Shown here piece after piece: positions 14,855 to 22,915 of a stretch of 64,000 nt of DNA. Each line of letters starts with the position of its first letter. The first letter of the stretch is position 1. The position numbers were made by a program, and so were the translations under genes. Location of the stretch: contig JAFLTQ010000014.1 of NCBI GenBank assembly GCA_022510385.1, positions 1 to 64,000 of the forward strand, in the 5' to 3' direction. The notes beneath the pieces are model-generated. The model was not told where the DNA came from. It searched no databases and was given only the letters and a program-made list of their open reading frames with translations. This DNA comes from Muribaculaceae bacterium. GTDB taxonomy: Bacteria; Bacteroidota; Bacteroidia; Bacteroidales; Muribaculaceae.

Positions 14855-15949
14855 TCAATTGATAATTTGCTTTTTACCATTCACAATATAAACTCCTTTC
14901 TCCAAGCCTGCAAGGCTTTTTCCCTTATCAAGCACCTTGACCCCGTTAATATCGTAAACATTATAAACATTAGTTGTGATATTTCTCTCAACCCCTTCTA
15001 TTCCATTTTCACCGCTTTCATCAAGATTAATGAGATTGTATGACTGAGTCCCAAGCCCGATTTCTTCCGCGTATTCAACTGTATGTGTACCATGCAAACT
15101 TTCTATCCTGTTGATAAGAGGTGTTGCATTGTCTCCAGTAACTGACTCATGACTGAAAACTAAGTCAAGACATGCACGGTCAAGTGCCACGGGATCTGTT
15201 GAAGCCAAGATACCCATATCTTTTAGTTCCGGAGCATGCGGATTGCCGTCACAGTCGCAGTCAACAGACATGTTGTTCATAACATTTATATAGACTATAT
15301 CCTTCCCCTCCTGTTTGAAATAATTGTGAACAGCCTGAGCTGCGGCTGCCATCGATTCAAGGAATGAATCTTGATAAGCACCTGAACCCGATGTTTTATT
15401 GCCGGCACTATGTATATAACTTTTCCCTCTTGATGAAGCTACTCCAATACTTGCATTTTTAAGAACACCTCCGAAACCTCCCATTGCATGACCTTTGAAG
15501 TGTGCAAGGTTTATCATGAAATCATAGTTGCTGATATGAGAACCGACGATGTCATTGTCAAGCCATTTAGTATCTGAAACGGGAATTGTAATTTCCCCTT
15601 CAGAATCCATGATGTCTACGTTGGCGATGGCATTGTACCCTCTTTCCTCTATTGCTCTCAAATGTGATGCTGTATTGTTTCGATTACCCCAATATGCAGT
15701 GTTGCATTCAACCAAAGTGCCGTCAACGGATTGTACCAGATCCTTGATCAATTCCGGACTTAAGTGGTTGCTTCTGCTTGATTCACCTGTAGATATTTTT
15801 ACAGCAACATTTCCTTTTGGCTCTACACCCAATGCTTTGAATATATTCACAAGAGATTCAGGGGTAATCTCTGACGTAAAATATACATCCGATTGGGCCG
15901 AGACTTTTAATGACAATATCAATAAACTCAGAAAAATCAGTTTTTTCAT
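14855..15949 (-). CDS. Secreted DUF362-family protein with T9SS-like tail
   Basis: 364 residues with a signal peptide cut after KVSA. The body matches DUF362 proteins: GNVAVKISTGE, a central NLAHFKGHAMGGFGGVLKNASIG and late DPVALDRACLDLV. Usual cytoplasmic DUF362 proteins often carry a ferredoxin domain; none is seen here. Cysteines occur at VDCDCDG. The last 45 residues (VYNVYDINGVKV ... KGVYIVNGKK) resemble the C-terminal tail on the 7185 gene, implying the same export and anchoring route. A single gene followed by the R3 element. Enzymatic role unknown. Confidence 0.8.
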   Translation of the reverse strand: MKKLIFLSLLILSLKVSAQSDVYFTSEITPESLVNIFKALGVEPKGNVAVKISTGESSRSNHLSPELIKDLVQSVDGTLVECNTAYWGNRNNTASHLRAIEERGYNAIANVDIMDSEGEITIPVSDTKWLDNDIVGSHISNYDFMINLAHFKGHAMGGFGGVLKNASIGVASSRGKSYIHSAGNKTSGSGAYQDSFLESMAAAAQAVHNYFKQEGKDIVYINVMNNMSVDCDCDGNPHAPELKDMGILASTDPVALDRACLDLVFSHESVTGDNATPLINRIESLHGTHTVEYAEEIGLGTQSYNLINLDESGENGIEGVERNITTNVYNVYDINGVKVLDKGKSLAGLEKGVYIVNGKKQIIN

Positions 15950-16005
15950 TTTATAATTAATTTTTTAGGATAAGTAATATCTTTTGTTTTAAAATTATCA
16001 ATCAA

Positions 16006-16899
16006 TCAATTAATTTGGGTACGGAAGTCTTTGGGAGACATCCCCACGATTCTTTTGAAAGAACGTGAAAAATGTGCAGGATATTCAAATCCCAGTTTAT
16101 AGGCTATTGTATTGATATCATCTGTGGATTGGATTAGTCTACGTTTGGCTTCCGAAATCATGTGGAAAGAAATCATGTCTTTTGCGTTCATCCCGGTTTC
16201 TTTCTTTACCAGGTCACTGAAATAACCTACGGATAGACCTGCCTTTTCTGCAAAATAGTTTACTTTCGGAACTTCCAGTAAGTTTTCTTCTGAATAAAAC
16301 TGCTTTAACGCTTTCTCGAAATCCCGGACTATTTCGGAATTGACTTTATGACGTGTTGTGAACTGACGCTCATAGAATCTTTCTAAGTGTTCCAGTAGCA
16401 TCAATATGTTCATTGAAATTAAAGTTGCTGTGTGGTCGTCAACAGGATTTTTTACTTCTTCTTTAATGGAGTTATAGTAGAACATGAATTTCTCTCTTTC
16501 CTTCAAAGAGAGATGCAAAGATTCCGTCTCTGAATAGTTGAAGAAACCGAATTCAAGGATTTTATCTGCCAGTGGGGTTCCGTAAATAAGATCGGGGTGA
16601 AATACTATACCGAAAACATCCAAAGAAATTTCTTCAGGTTGAACAGAAATACTTACTGTCTGACCCGGTGCCACCGTGATTACAGAGCCTTCCTGAAAGT
16701 CATAGGACTGACGGCCGTATTTCATTGTGCAGTATGAGGCTCTTTTGAGGAATAGACCATAAATTTCAAACTTAAACTCGTAATCGTTGGCGTATTTCTT
16801 TGCCTTGTGAAGATCTATGACCGAAACCAAGGGATGAGTGGTTTTAAGGTCATAAAGGCGATTATATTTATCTACAGAATCTATAGTATATTTTTTCAT
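16006..16899 (-). CDS. AraC-family transcriptional regulator
   Basis: 297 residues. An N-terminal cupin-like sensor domain (about 20-130; YDFQEGSVITVAPGQTVSI) is followed by a helical linker and two helix-turn-helix motifs (VNYFAEKAGLSVGYFSDLVKK; INTIAYKLGFEYPAHFSRSF) ending in the signature GMSPKDFR. Family members of this kind often regulate an adjacent reductase, oxidoreductase or stress gene; candidates are the DUF362 gene downstream or the EFR1 gene upstream, both on the same strand. The -7 element lies only five bases before the ATG, so the transcript may be nearly leaderless. Confidence 0.9.
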   Translation of the reverse strand: MKKYTIDSVDKYNRLYDLKTTHPLVSVIDLHKAKKYANDYEFKFEIYGLFLKRASYCTMKYGRQSYDFQEGSVITVAPGQTVSISVQPEEISLDVFGIVFHPDLIYGTPLADKILEFGFFNYSETESLHLSLKEREKFMFYYNSIKEEVKNPVDDHTATLISMNILMLLEHLERFYERQFTTRHKVNSEIVRDFEKALKQFYSEENLLEVPKVNYFAEKAGLSVGYFSDLVKKETGMNAKDMISFHMISEAKRRLIQSTDDINTIAYKLGFEYPAHFSRSFKRIVGMSPKDFRTQIN

Positions 16900-16903
16900 A
16901 TCA

Positions 16904-16911
16904 CAAATATA
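16904..16911 (-). promoter_or_regulatory. -7 element touching the araC-family start
   Basis: TATATTTG on the minus strand, exact TAnnTTTG match, five bases before the start codon. Confidence 0.5.
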
Positions 16912-17033
16912 ACCATTTCGTAATTAATAATTTAATCGATATGAATTATTGGTATAAAAATCCGTGATTTTGGTATGAATTTATCTATTAAAAGGTTTGA
17001 ATTAGGAATAATATAAAGTCATTATATATTATG

Positions 17034-17105
17034 AAAGGTGACATCGTGAATTAATCCGGTGCCACCTCTCTTTGCTTTTGCCGCGACGCTGCTGTCGCTG
17101 CGGCT
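17034..17105. repeat. Intergenic hairpin repeat R1, copy c
   Basis: AAAGGTGACATCG, AT spacer, CCGGTGCCACCTCTCTTTGC, TTTTGCCGCGACG and then a GC-rich part CTGCTGTCGCTGCGGC that can fold back on GCCGCGAC. Lies 59 bases beyond the EFR1 stop. Confidence 0.75.
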
Positions 17106-17163
17106 AACCCTTTTTATCTCAAATTATTTTCTCCTTTTATATAAGAGCGTTGCTAAAGACAAA

Positions 17164-17925
17164 TCAAATAAACCATTCAGGTTCCAGCCTTCTTGTATTG
17201 TCTTTCACAAATTTCCATCCTGCTATCTTATACAAAAGGCCGTGGAAAGAACGTGCATTCGAAGGACAGATATTAATGCACCGACAACAAGAAATACAAA
17301 TTGTACTGTCTGTCAACAAAGGATTGGTTTTATCTATTGCCCTGGTAGGACATTCTTCTATACAAGTTCCACATTCATTACATTTCTTCTTATCAGCTAC
17401 AGGATGAATGGGAACAGCACCCTCTTTTTTATAGGGTCTATTACCTTTTATTTTTTCAAGGGGTAATGTTTTCCCGGCTTTTATGGAATTTTTAACCTGA
17501 TTGGCAAACTGTTTAATTTTTGAAATATCTTCCTCATCGGGCCGATTGGATGCAACTTTGGGAAATATACAATGCTGGGCTACAAAAGCTGCGGCACCCA
17601 CAATTTCAAATCCTTGGTCTTTTACAATATCTGCCAGTTCCAATAATGCATCATCATAATCCCGATTTCCATACACCACTACTGCAATGGCCTTCTGTCC
17701 ATTTCCTTTAACGCTACTGATTCTTTCTTTTGCTAACTTTGGGATTCTTCCACCATATACAGGTGACAGAAATAAAAATACATCTTTGGCAGGGAAATTC
17801 TCTGTTTCCTTTGAATCTGCAAGAGTTATGTCATACAACTTAACGTCGTTGTCTATTTCCGCAGATAGAAATTCGGCAACTTTCTTAGTTGTACCGGAAG
17901 GGCTGAAATAGAATGTTCTGATCAT
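17164..17925 (-). CDS. EFR1-type flavodoxin-ferredoxin fusion protein
   Basis: Start taken at ATG 17925 (MIRTFYFSPSGTTKKVAEFL), because the track start at 17946 overlaps the -7 element; 253 residues. The N-terminal flavodoxin-like domain has the FMN phosphate loop SPSGTTKK and FLSPVYGGRIP. The C-terminal part carries two [4Fe-4S] motifs: CNECGTCIEECP and CISCCRCINICP. Such EFR1 proteins pass electrons between ferredoxin-type clusters and FMN; their partners are unknown. It is a single-gene unit, divergent from the PNPOx-like gene. Confidence 0.9.
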   Translation of the reverse strand: MIRTFYFSPSGTTKKVAEFLSAEIDNDVKLYDITLADSKETENFPAKDVFLFLSPVYGGRIPKLAKERISSVKGNGQKAIAVVVYGNRDYDDALLELADIVKDQGFEIVGAAAFVAQHCIFPKVASNRPDEEDISKIKQFANQVKNSIKAGKTLPLEKIKGNRPYKKEGAVPIHPVADKKKCNECGTCIEECPTRAIDKTNPLLTDSTICISCCRCINICPSNARSFHGLLYKIAGWKFVKDNTRRLEPEWFI

Positions 17926-17943
17926 AGTTTTAACTTTATATTG

Positions 17944-17951
17944 CAAAGATA
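17944..17951 (-). promoter_or_regulatory. -7 element for the EFR1 gene
   Basis: TATCTTTG on the minus strand, exact TAnnTTTG match, 18 bases before the chosen ATG. Confidence 0.65.
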
Positions 17952-18064
17952 ATAAATTAGATTATAGATATTTATTTGTCTTAAAAGAATTAGATAAATC
18001 AAACCTTTTCTGGCAAATACTTGTTTTTAGTTTAAACTTAAAACTCAAATAGATTCTTATAGTT

Positions 18065-18466
18065 ATGGATTCACTAAGAGATTTTATTAAAAATAATGTC
18101 AATGTTGCATTTGCAACATCAATTGACAATCAACCCGAACTTCGCATTCTACAGGTAATGTTGGTCAGAGATAATGAATTCTATTTTGCCACTAATGCCG
18201 GTAAAGACGTCTATAAACAGATACAATCAAATCCTAAAGTTGCTTTTATGGCTTCTTCCGAGATGATATTTGCAAGAATCGATGGCATCTGCTTATTTGA
18301 TATAGATGATAATACTAAACGTGAGGTTTATGAAAAGAATCCAATCTTGCAGGCAATTTATAAAAATTATCAGGATATCGCTTATTTCAAAGTTCAAGCC
18401 AAACAGGCAACTTATTATGACTTAGGGACTCAGCCAATAACTGATAAAAAATATACTTTCGATTAA
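18065..18466 (+). CDS. Pyridoxamine 5'-phosphate oxidase-family (FMN split-barrel) protein
   Basis: 133 residues with the short PNPOx-like split barrel: NVAFATSIDNQPELRILQV, then DNEFYFATNAGKDVYKQIQSNPKVAFM. These small members bind FMN or related cofactors and are generally not true pyridoxamine phosphate oxidases. The C-terminal AKQATYYDLGT closes the barrel. A single gene with its own terminator. Redox neighbours (EFR1, flavin reductases) suggest a flavin-linked detoxification role, which is only inference. Confidence 0.85.
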   Translation: MDSLRDFIKNNVNVAFATSIDNQPELRILQVMLVRDNEFYFATNAGKDVYKQIQSNPKVAFMASSEMIFARIDGICLFDIDDNTKREVYEKNPILQAIYKNYQDIAYFKVQAKQATYYDLGTQPITDKKYTFD

Positions 18467-18493
18467 TTATATAATTCTATTAAATCAAAAGTT

Positions 18494-18526
18494 AATGGTG
18501 AAGAATTATTTCCTCACCATTTTTTT
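18494..18526 (+). terminator. Intrinsic terminator
   Basis: Stem AATGGTGA/TCACCATT with a 12-base loop followed by seven T, 28 bases after the PNPOx-like gene. Confidence 0.85.
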
Positions 18527-18609
18527 ATAAAAGTATAATACTACATTGTATTATTAGCCCTCTTTGTAATATATCCATCAGTCAGATAATGTTCTGAAAT
18601 AATCATTTA

Positions 18610-19473
18610 TTAGAATAAGGGTAATTCGGATAACATTCTTTTCAGGCGGATGGCTATTCGAGGCATCGGTTCTGCAACCGTCAAGGCTATCAATTCAAAT
18701 TCATTGGCTATATCGTTTATAATTCTTACAGCCTCTTTTAATTTAAGACCTCCTTCCGGTCCGTCTGCAACCGCAGCCAAAATATCTGCCGGATCAAGAA
18801 CATCCATATCAAAGTGAATCATTACCTTCTTTTTCCCGGTTCTTCGAATCCAATCCAACAGGACTTTTGAATCTGTGGAAAGAATTTCAGGAGAAAAATG
18901 AGTCAATCCCAGTTCTTTTACCCTTTCCTTGATATAAGGATATTCATATTCCCTCAATCCTGCCAAGCAGACATTATTTGGTAAAATCTTTGACGGCAGC
19001 TTTGAGATAATCTCTTTATCACCCATTCCCATACAGGCAGACAAGGCCATGGCATGATAGCCGTTATAATCATCTGATGGCAACGTCACATCAGGATGGG
19101 CATCCATCCATATTACGGCAACATCTCCTTCTAACTTGGCATTAATCCATGTAAATACCGGTACACTCACCGAGCATTCTCCACCCAAGGTCACAACTTT
19201 ATCCGGATTGGCTATATCGAGTATATCTAAAGCAGCTTTAGTCTGTTTGATTAAGATTTCCTTATCAAATATTCCGTCTGTTACTAACCTTTCACTGTAA
19301 TCAGTTGAAACGGGCACAGTAAAAGTTTCACAATCTGTTTTAGGAGTAAGCCAATTCAATAACATTGCTCCCAGATAATAACCCCTGGAAGAATCTTCTT
19401 CCGGAATATTCGGAATCCATCTTGCAATATCAGCCCCCTGCCATTGAGGATAAACCAATCTTATCTTCTTCAT
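18610..19473 (-). CDS. Arginase-family (ureohydrolase-fold) protein
   Basis: 287 residues. Arginase-family metal motifs are present as WMDAHPDVTLPS (DxHxD) and HFDMDVLDP (DxDxxD). The first motif, usually GGDHS or GGNHS with a metal-ligand histidine, reads GGECSVS here, so one canonical ligand is replaced by Cys. That may mean a variant site, one metal instead of two, or another substrate; a formiminoglutamase, agmatinase or arginase label is not justified. Located between PNPOx-like and decarboxylase-like genes, opposite to both. Confidence 0.8.
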   Translation of the reverse strand: MKKIRLVYPQWQGADIARWIPNIPEEDSSRGYYLGAMLLNWLTPKTDCETFTVPVSTDYSERLVTDGIFDKEILIKQTKAALDILDIANPDKVVTLGGECSVSVPVFTWINAKLEGDVAVIWMDAHPDVTLPSDDYNGYHAMALSACMGMGDKEIISKLPSKILPNNVCLAGLREYEYPYIKERVKELGLTHFSPEILSTDSKVLLDWIRRTGKKKVMIHFDMDVLDPADILAAVADGPEGGLKLKEAVRIINDIANEFELIALTVAEPMPRIAIRLKRMLSELPLF

Positions 19474-19588
19474 CTTATCTCATCTTTCTGCAAAAATACC
19501 TTTAATTTCAAAAATTAAAAATTTAAAACATTTATATTTTTGAGTTTGTTTATCTTATATAATACATCAAATTGAAATTCACTACACT

Positions 19589-20593
19589 ATGAAAATTATC
19601 GGACTTGAAGAACACATTGTGAGTCGTGACATCGAAAGTGCAAATAATGAAACAATAAATTCCGCTTTCCCATATTACAAAGCATTTCAAAACCCGGCAG
19701 CTGCTGCAGCCTATGGTCTTTCATTTAAAGATTTATTTGAACTTGGCGAAAGAAGAATCAAGGATTTAGATGAAGCCGGGATAGATATGGAGATCATTTC
19801 TTATACCAATGTAACACAATGGCTAACCGGTGAGGAAGCCCTTAAACTTTCAAAAGAAGCAAATGATTATGTCGCTTCAAATGTCAAGGCGTTTCCGGAC
19901 AGATTCAGAGGATTTGCTACTTTACCATGGTATGATCCCAAAGTTGCTTCCGATGAACTAAAACGCACTATTGAGGAACTTGGATTCGTCGGCACTTTGT
20001 TGTCCGGTCGACCACAGACAGGAAATATTTATATAGATGATAAGATCTATTATCCTATCTGGGAAATTTTAACCAAATATGATTTTCCTATCTATATACA
20101 TCCGCATTTTACATCGGCTGATGTTTGTAAAGCCTATTACTCAAATCTTAGTCTTGAAATTAATGCCATATTCAGTACAATGGGATATGGTTGGCATTTT
20201 GAAGCCGGCATACAGGTAATCCGTATGATTCTTGCAGGCGTATTTGAAAAATTCCCGACATTGAAAGTAATTTCAGGTCATTGGGGAGAGATGGTTCCTT
20301 TCTATCTTCCACGACTCGATATGATGTTCCCACCGGAACTGACGGGATTGTCGGAAAAATTTTCATTTTATTATAAACGGAATGTTTGGGTTACTCCCGG
20401 AGGAATATATGATTATGATGATATGGAATACTGCATAAGGAAAATGGGAATAGATCATCTACTTTTTGCAACTGATTTCCCCTATGTACCTCTAAAGGGG
20501 GCAAGACCATTTATTGAGAATGCACCTCTCTCCGAAGAGGATAAAGAGAAATTTGCCCATCTTAACGCTGAGAAATTAATCCATTTGTCATAA
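19589..20593 (+). CDS. Amidohydrolase-family metal-dependent decarboxylase-like protein
   Basis: 334 residues, a TIM-barrel of the amidohydrolase_2 (ACMSD/dihydroxybenzoate decarboxylase) group. The N-terminal metal motif is IGLEEHIVSR (ExH, as in dihydroxybenzoate decarboxylases, instead of HxH). Further ligands are IHPHFTS (near 172), SGHWGEM (near 230) and ATDFPY (near 293). Substrate is likely an aromatic carboxylate, but this cannot be read. Single gene, convergent on nothing nearby; no clear TAnnTTTG element was found upstream. Confidence 0.85.
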   Translation: MKIIGLEEHIVSRDIESANNETINSAFPYYKAFQNPAAAAAYGLSFKDLFELGERRIKDLDEAGIDMEIISYTNVTQWLTGEEALKLSKEANDYVASNVKAFPDRFRGFATLPWYDPKVASDELKRTIEELGFVGTLLSGRPQTGNIYIDDKIYYPIWEILTKYDFPIYIHPHFTSADVCKAYYSNLSLEINAIFSTMGYGWHFEAGIQVIRMILAGVFEKFPTLKVISGHWGEMVPFYLPRLDMMFPPELTGLSEKFSFYYKRNVWVTPGGIYDYDDMEYCIRKMGIDHLLFATDFPYVPLKGARPFIENAPLSEEDKEKFAHLNAEKLIHLS

Positions 20594-20638
20594 CAAATAG
20601 CGTTAAAAATTGATATATTAACCATATGCCATAAGGAA

Positions 20639-20689
20639 GTGCTAATTTATTATGTACAGGAACATCTTGGTATGACACCATCTGAGTAA
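20639..20689 (+). pseudogene. Possible remnant of an AraC-type C-terminus
   Basis: A 16-codon frame ends VQEHLGMTPSE and then a stop. The text LGMTPSE resembles the end of AraC-family regulators (GMTPSEYR). Very short, so it may be chance. Confidence 0.25.
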
Positions 20690-20921
20690 TGCTCTACTCA
20701 TTCTCCCATGAAAAAGAGATTTCAATAAGATTTATGAATCTACATGTTTAACATTAAATTCATATGAAATTAGCTTAATATTTATGACGCGGTTAAAAAA
20801 AAGATTAATTGAAAATAAATTTTGGGCCCCTCTGATACCCTTGAAAAAATAAGCTTTAAATATCACAAAGTTAAGGAGTTTTTATAGGGATGTTGGCGTT
20901 ATTTAATCCTTAAAAATTTAG

Positions 20922-20929
20922 TATCTTTG
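20922..20929 (+). promoter_or_regulatory. -7 element for the tandem-hairpin RNA
   Basis: TATCTTTG, exact TAnnTTTG match. The predicted start of transcription falls just before the first hairpin unit, so the RNA would begin with the tandem units. Confidence 0.7.
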
Positions 20930-20941
20930 CCATAAATAACA

Positions 20942-21030
20942 AAACCCGATAGCTTGATTGCTCAGGGGCTACCGGGATTCAAAACTAAACCCGACAGCTT
21001 GACGTATCAGGGGCTGCCGGGAATCAACGA
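20942..21030 (+). ncRNA. Two tandem 45-nt hairpin units upstream of a HEPN Abi gene
   Basis: Each unit reads AAACCCGA-YAGC-TTGA-NNNN-TCAGG-GGCTR-CCGGGA-NTCAA. Unit 1 stem arms are CCCGATAGC (20945) and GCTACCGGG (20968); unit 2 arms are CCCGACAGC (20990) and GCTGCCGGG (21013). The T-A pair of unit 1 is a C-G pair in unit 2, a compensatory change. The four-base loop differs (TTGC, CGTA). Likely an RNA antitoxin or regulator for the downstream HEPN protein. Confidence 0.7.
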
Positions 21031-21080
21031 TGCAAATATAATAAATTTTGTTAGTTCAACAAATTTAAGAAATAAATCAC

Positions 21081-21770
21081 GTAAAATATAACGACCTTCA
21101 AAACATACTCTCGAAAGATAGATTATCTCAGTATTTATTGGCCTGTAATAACGATAAACGTTAAACCCTTATTTTCTATCGTCTGAACTTGCGTCTTTCA
21201 CAAGAAATCTATGCTGTTTTACATTTTTTTGAAATTGCGATTAGAAATTCTATTGATGATAAACTCAGAATAAATCTTGGTTCTAATTGGCTTAGAGATT
21301 CTATTTCGCAAGGTGGAATTTTTGATATACAGTCATGTAGGGACAGCGCTAAAATTATATCGACGGCATATTTCAGATTAAATAGAAATGGAACATATTC
21401 TCATTCCAAATTAATTGCTGAAATGGAATTTGGGATATGGAAATACATGTTTGCTAACCCTCAATATAGAGTTACAGGCAGAGTTTTATTAAATGTTTTT
21501 CCCAATACACCTAAATCCACAGCTCATAAACAATATAATAATACATATTTCTTTAATGCTCTTGATGGTGTCAATATTTTAAGGAATCGGATTGCTCATC
21601 ATGAACCTATCTGTTTTGGTCTTAGACAAAATACCATAGATACCTTCTATATAAGAAATGCCTATTCTGATATCATGACTTTATTTTCATGGATGGGAAT
21701 AGATGGTAAAAGCTTATTATATGGATTAGACCATGTCAATGAAATATGTGATAAGATTGACCAATTATAG
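21081..21770 (+). pseudogene. Abi-family HEPN-domain protein, start lost and one nonsense codon
   Basis: The track ORF from TTG 21189 (193 residues) is the C-terminal part of an Abi-type abortive infection protein. It has IYAVLHFFEIAIRNSIDDKL near its start and the HEPN ribonuclease motif ILRNRIAHHEPI (R-x4-H) near residue 140. The same frame continues upstream through a TAA at 21162 and still reads as protein: YNDLQNILSKDRLSQYLL and ACNNDKR, which fits the family N-terminus. No ATG, GTG or TTG exists in that upstream stretch. So the gene has lost its start and gained a stop, unless a shortened product from TTG 21189 is made. The promoter and the hairpin RNA precede it by about 50 bases. Confidence 0.75.
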
Positions 21771-21847
21771 AAACTAAATTTGTATTAGTAAAAATAATGA
21801 GTTTTGTTAAAGATATAGTTACCCATTTTGACACAGTCTATATGTTA

Positions 21848-22642
21848 CTACCGATCCTGAACTGAGGCTTTCAATCCTGATATAACAGCATTTGTGAACC
21901 CGGCCTTTTCCATAGCATTCAGGCCCTTTATGGTTATGCCTCCGGGAGTTGCTACCTTATCTATTTCAAGTTCGGGATGCGAACCGGGTTGCTCAAGTAA
22001 AGCCACCGCACCGGTCAATGTCTGAGTGACTATCTCTTGAGCAGCCGATGCTTTGAAACCCAGTTCTACTCCACCCTCGCAAGCTGCCCTAACATAACGC
22101 ATTGCATAGGCCATTCCACATGAAGCCAACGCCGTGGCACCGGGTAGCAGTCGCTCATCTATTTCCATCACCTTACCCACCTTCCCGAAAATATCTAATG
22201 CTTTCACAGGATTTCCGTTGACCCTGACCAAGAATGACATTGATTTCCCTAACGACATAGCAGTGTTGGGGATAACAATAGACATTACCAAAGAATTATC
22301 ATAGCCCGACCATTGATAAATTTCAGAACCCGAAACTCCTGCCACTATAAAGCATATTTCAGTTCTTTCGGGGTCTAACTTATCTTTAATTTCCTCTATT
22401 ACTTCTTTGACCAACCAAGGTTTCACTGCGACCACCAGGAAATTGACATTGGATGCTACCTCTTTATTATGATCAATAACGGAGATTTTGAGATCTCTTA
22501 GGCCAACCAGTTTATTCGACAAAGGATCTGAAACTATAATATCGGAAGGTGAAACTCCTCCTTTACCTACAAGTCCTTCTGCCAACGATCCTCCCATGGA
22601 ACCTCCTCCTATTATACCTATTTTATATTTTGCCTTTTCCAT
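21848..22642 (-). CDS. proC: Pyrroline-5-carboxylate reductase ProC
   Basis: 264 residues, last step of proline synthesis: reduces pyrroline-5-carboxylate with NAD(P)H in the cytoplasm. Rossmann loop IGIIGGGSMGGSLAEGL at residues 8-24; family signature in the C-terminal dimer helices (ATALASCGMAYAMRYVRAAC; PGGITIKGLNAMEKAG). It is divergent from putA, the gene for proline breakdown, with about 270 bases between them. The two pathways share pyrroline-5-carboxylate as intermediate, so coordinated or opposite control from this region is likely. Confidence 0.95.
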   Translation of the reverse strand: MEKAKYKIGIIGGGSMGGSLAEGLVGKGGVSPSDIIVSDPLSNKLVGLRDLKISVIDHNKEVASNVNFLVVAVKPWLVKEVIEEIKDKLDPERTEICFIVAGVSGSEIYQWSGYDNSLVMSIVIPNTAMSLGKSMSFLVRVNGNPVKALDIFGKVGKVMEIDERLLPGATALASCGMAYAMRYVRAACEGGVELGFKASAAQEIVTQTLTGAVALLEQPGSHPELEIDKVATPGGITIKGLNAMEKAGFTNAVISGLKASVQDR

Positions 22643-22697
22643 CTCTGTCCGTTATTTGCAATTAAATTTCCCTCATTGGTTTAGTCCTTTATTGTGA

Positions 22698-22705
22698 CAA
22701 ATTTA
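22698..22705 (-). promoter_or_regulatory. -7 element for proC
   Basis: TAAATTTG on the minus strand, exact TAnnTTTG match, 55 bases before the proC start. Confidence 0.6.
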
Positions 22706-22877
22706 ATGAAAACTTGAAATAATTCAGTATCATAGGTCGATTTTCGAAAAGATGAAAATTTCATAAAAGAGTCAAAAAAATAATTTCATCTTGATAAGCA
22801 GACTAATATCGTTGGATTAAATATTGATTACATTGGAAAACTTTCCTGACTACTTGAATAAATTATATTAATTTTTT

Positions 22878-22885
22878 ACTTTTGT
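22878..22885 (+). promoter_or_regulatory. -7 element for putA
   Basis: TACTTTTG, exact TAnnTTTG match, 30 bases before the putA start. Confidence 0.6.
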
Positions 22886-22915
22886 GATAATCTCAAACAA
22901 AGTTAGAATCGAAAT

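Noticed and set aside
20821-20880. Leftward promoter TAACTTTG at 20866-20873 driving a minus-strand RNA
   Set aside because: Element matches but no gene, hairpin or terminator was found to its left on that strand.
20942-21030. CRISPR array
   Set aside because: Only two units; the variable part is a four-base loop and not a spacer, and units fold as hairpins. No cas genes are present.
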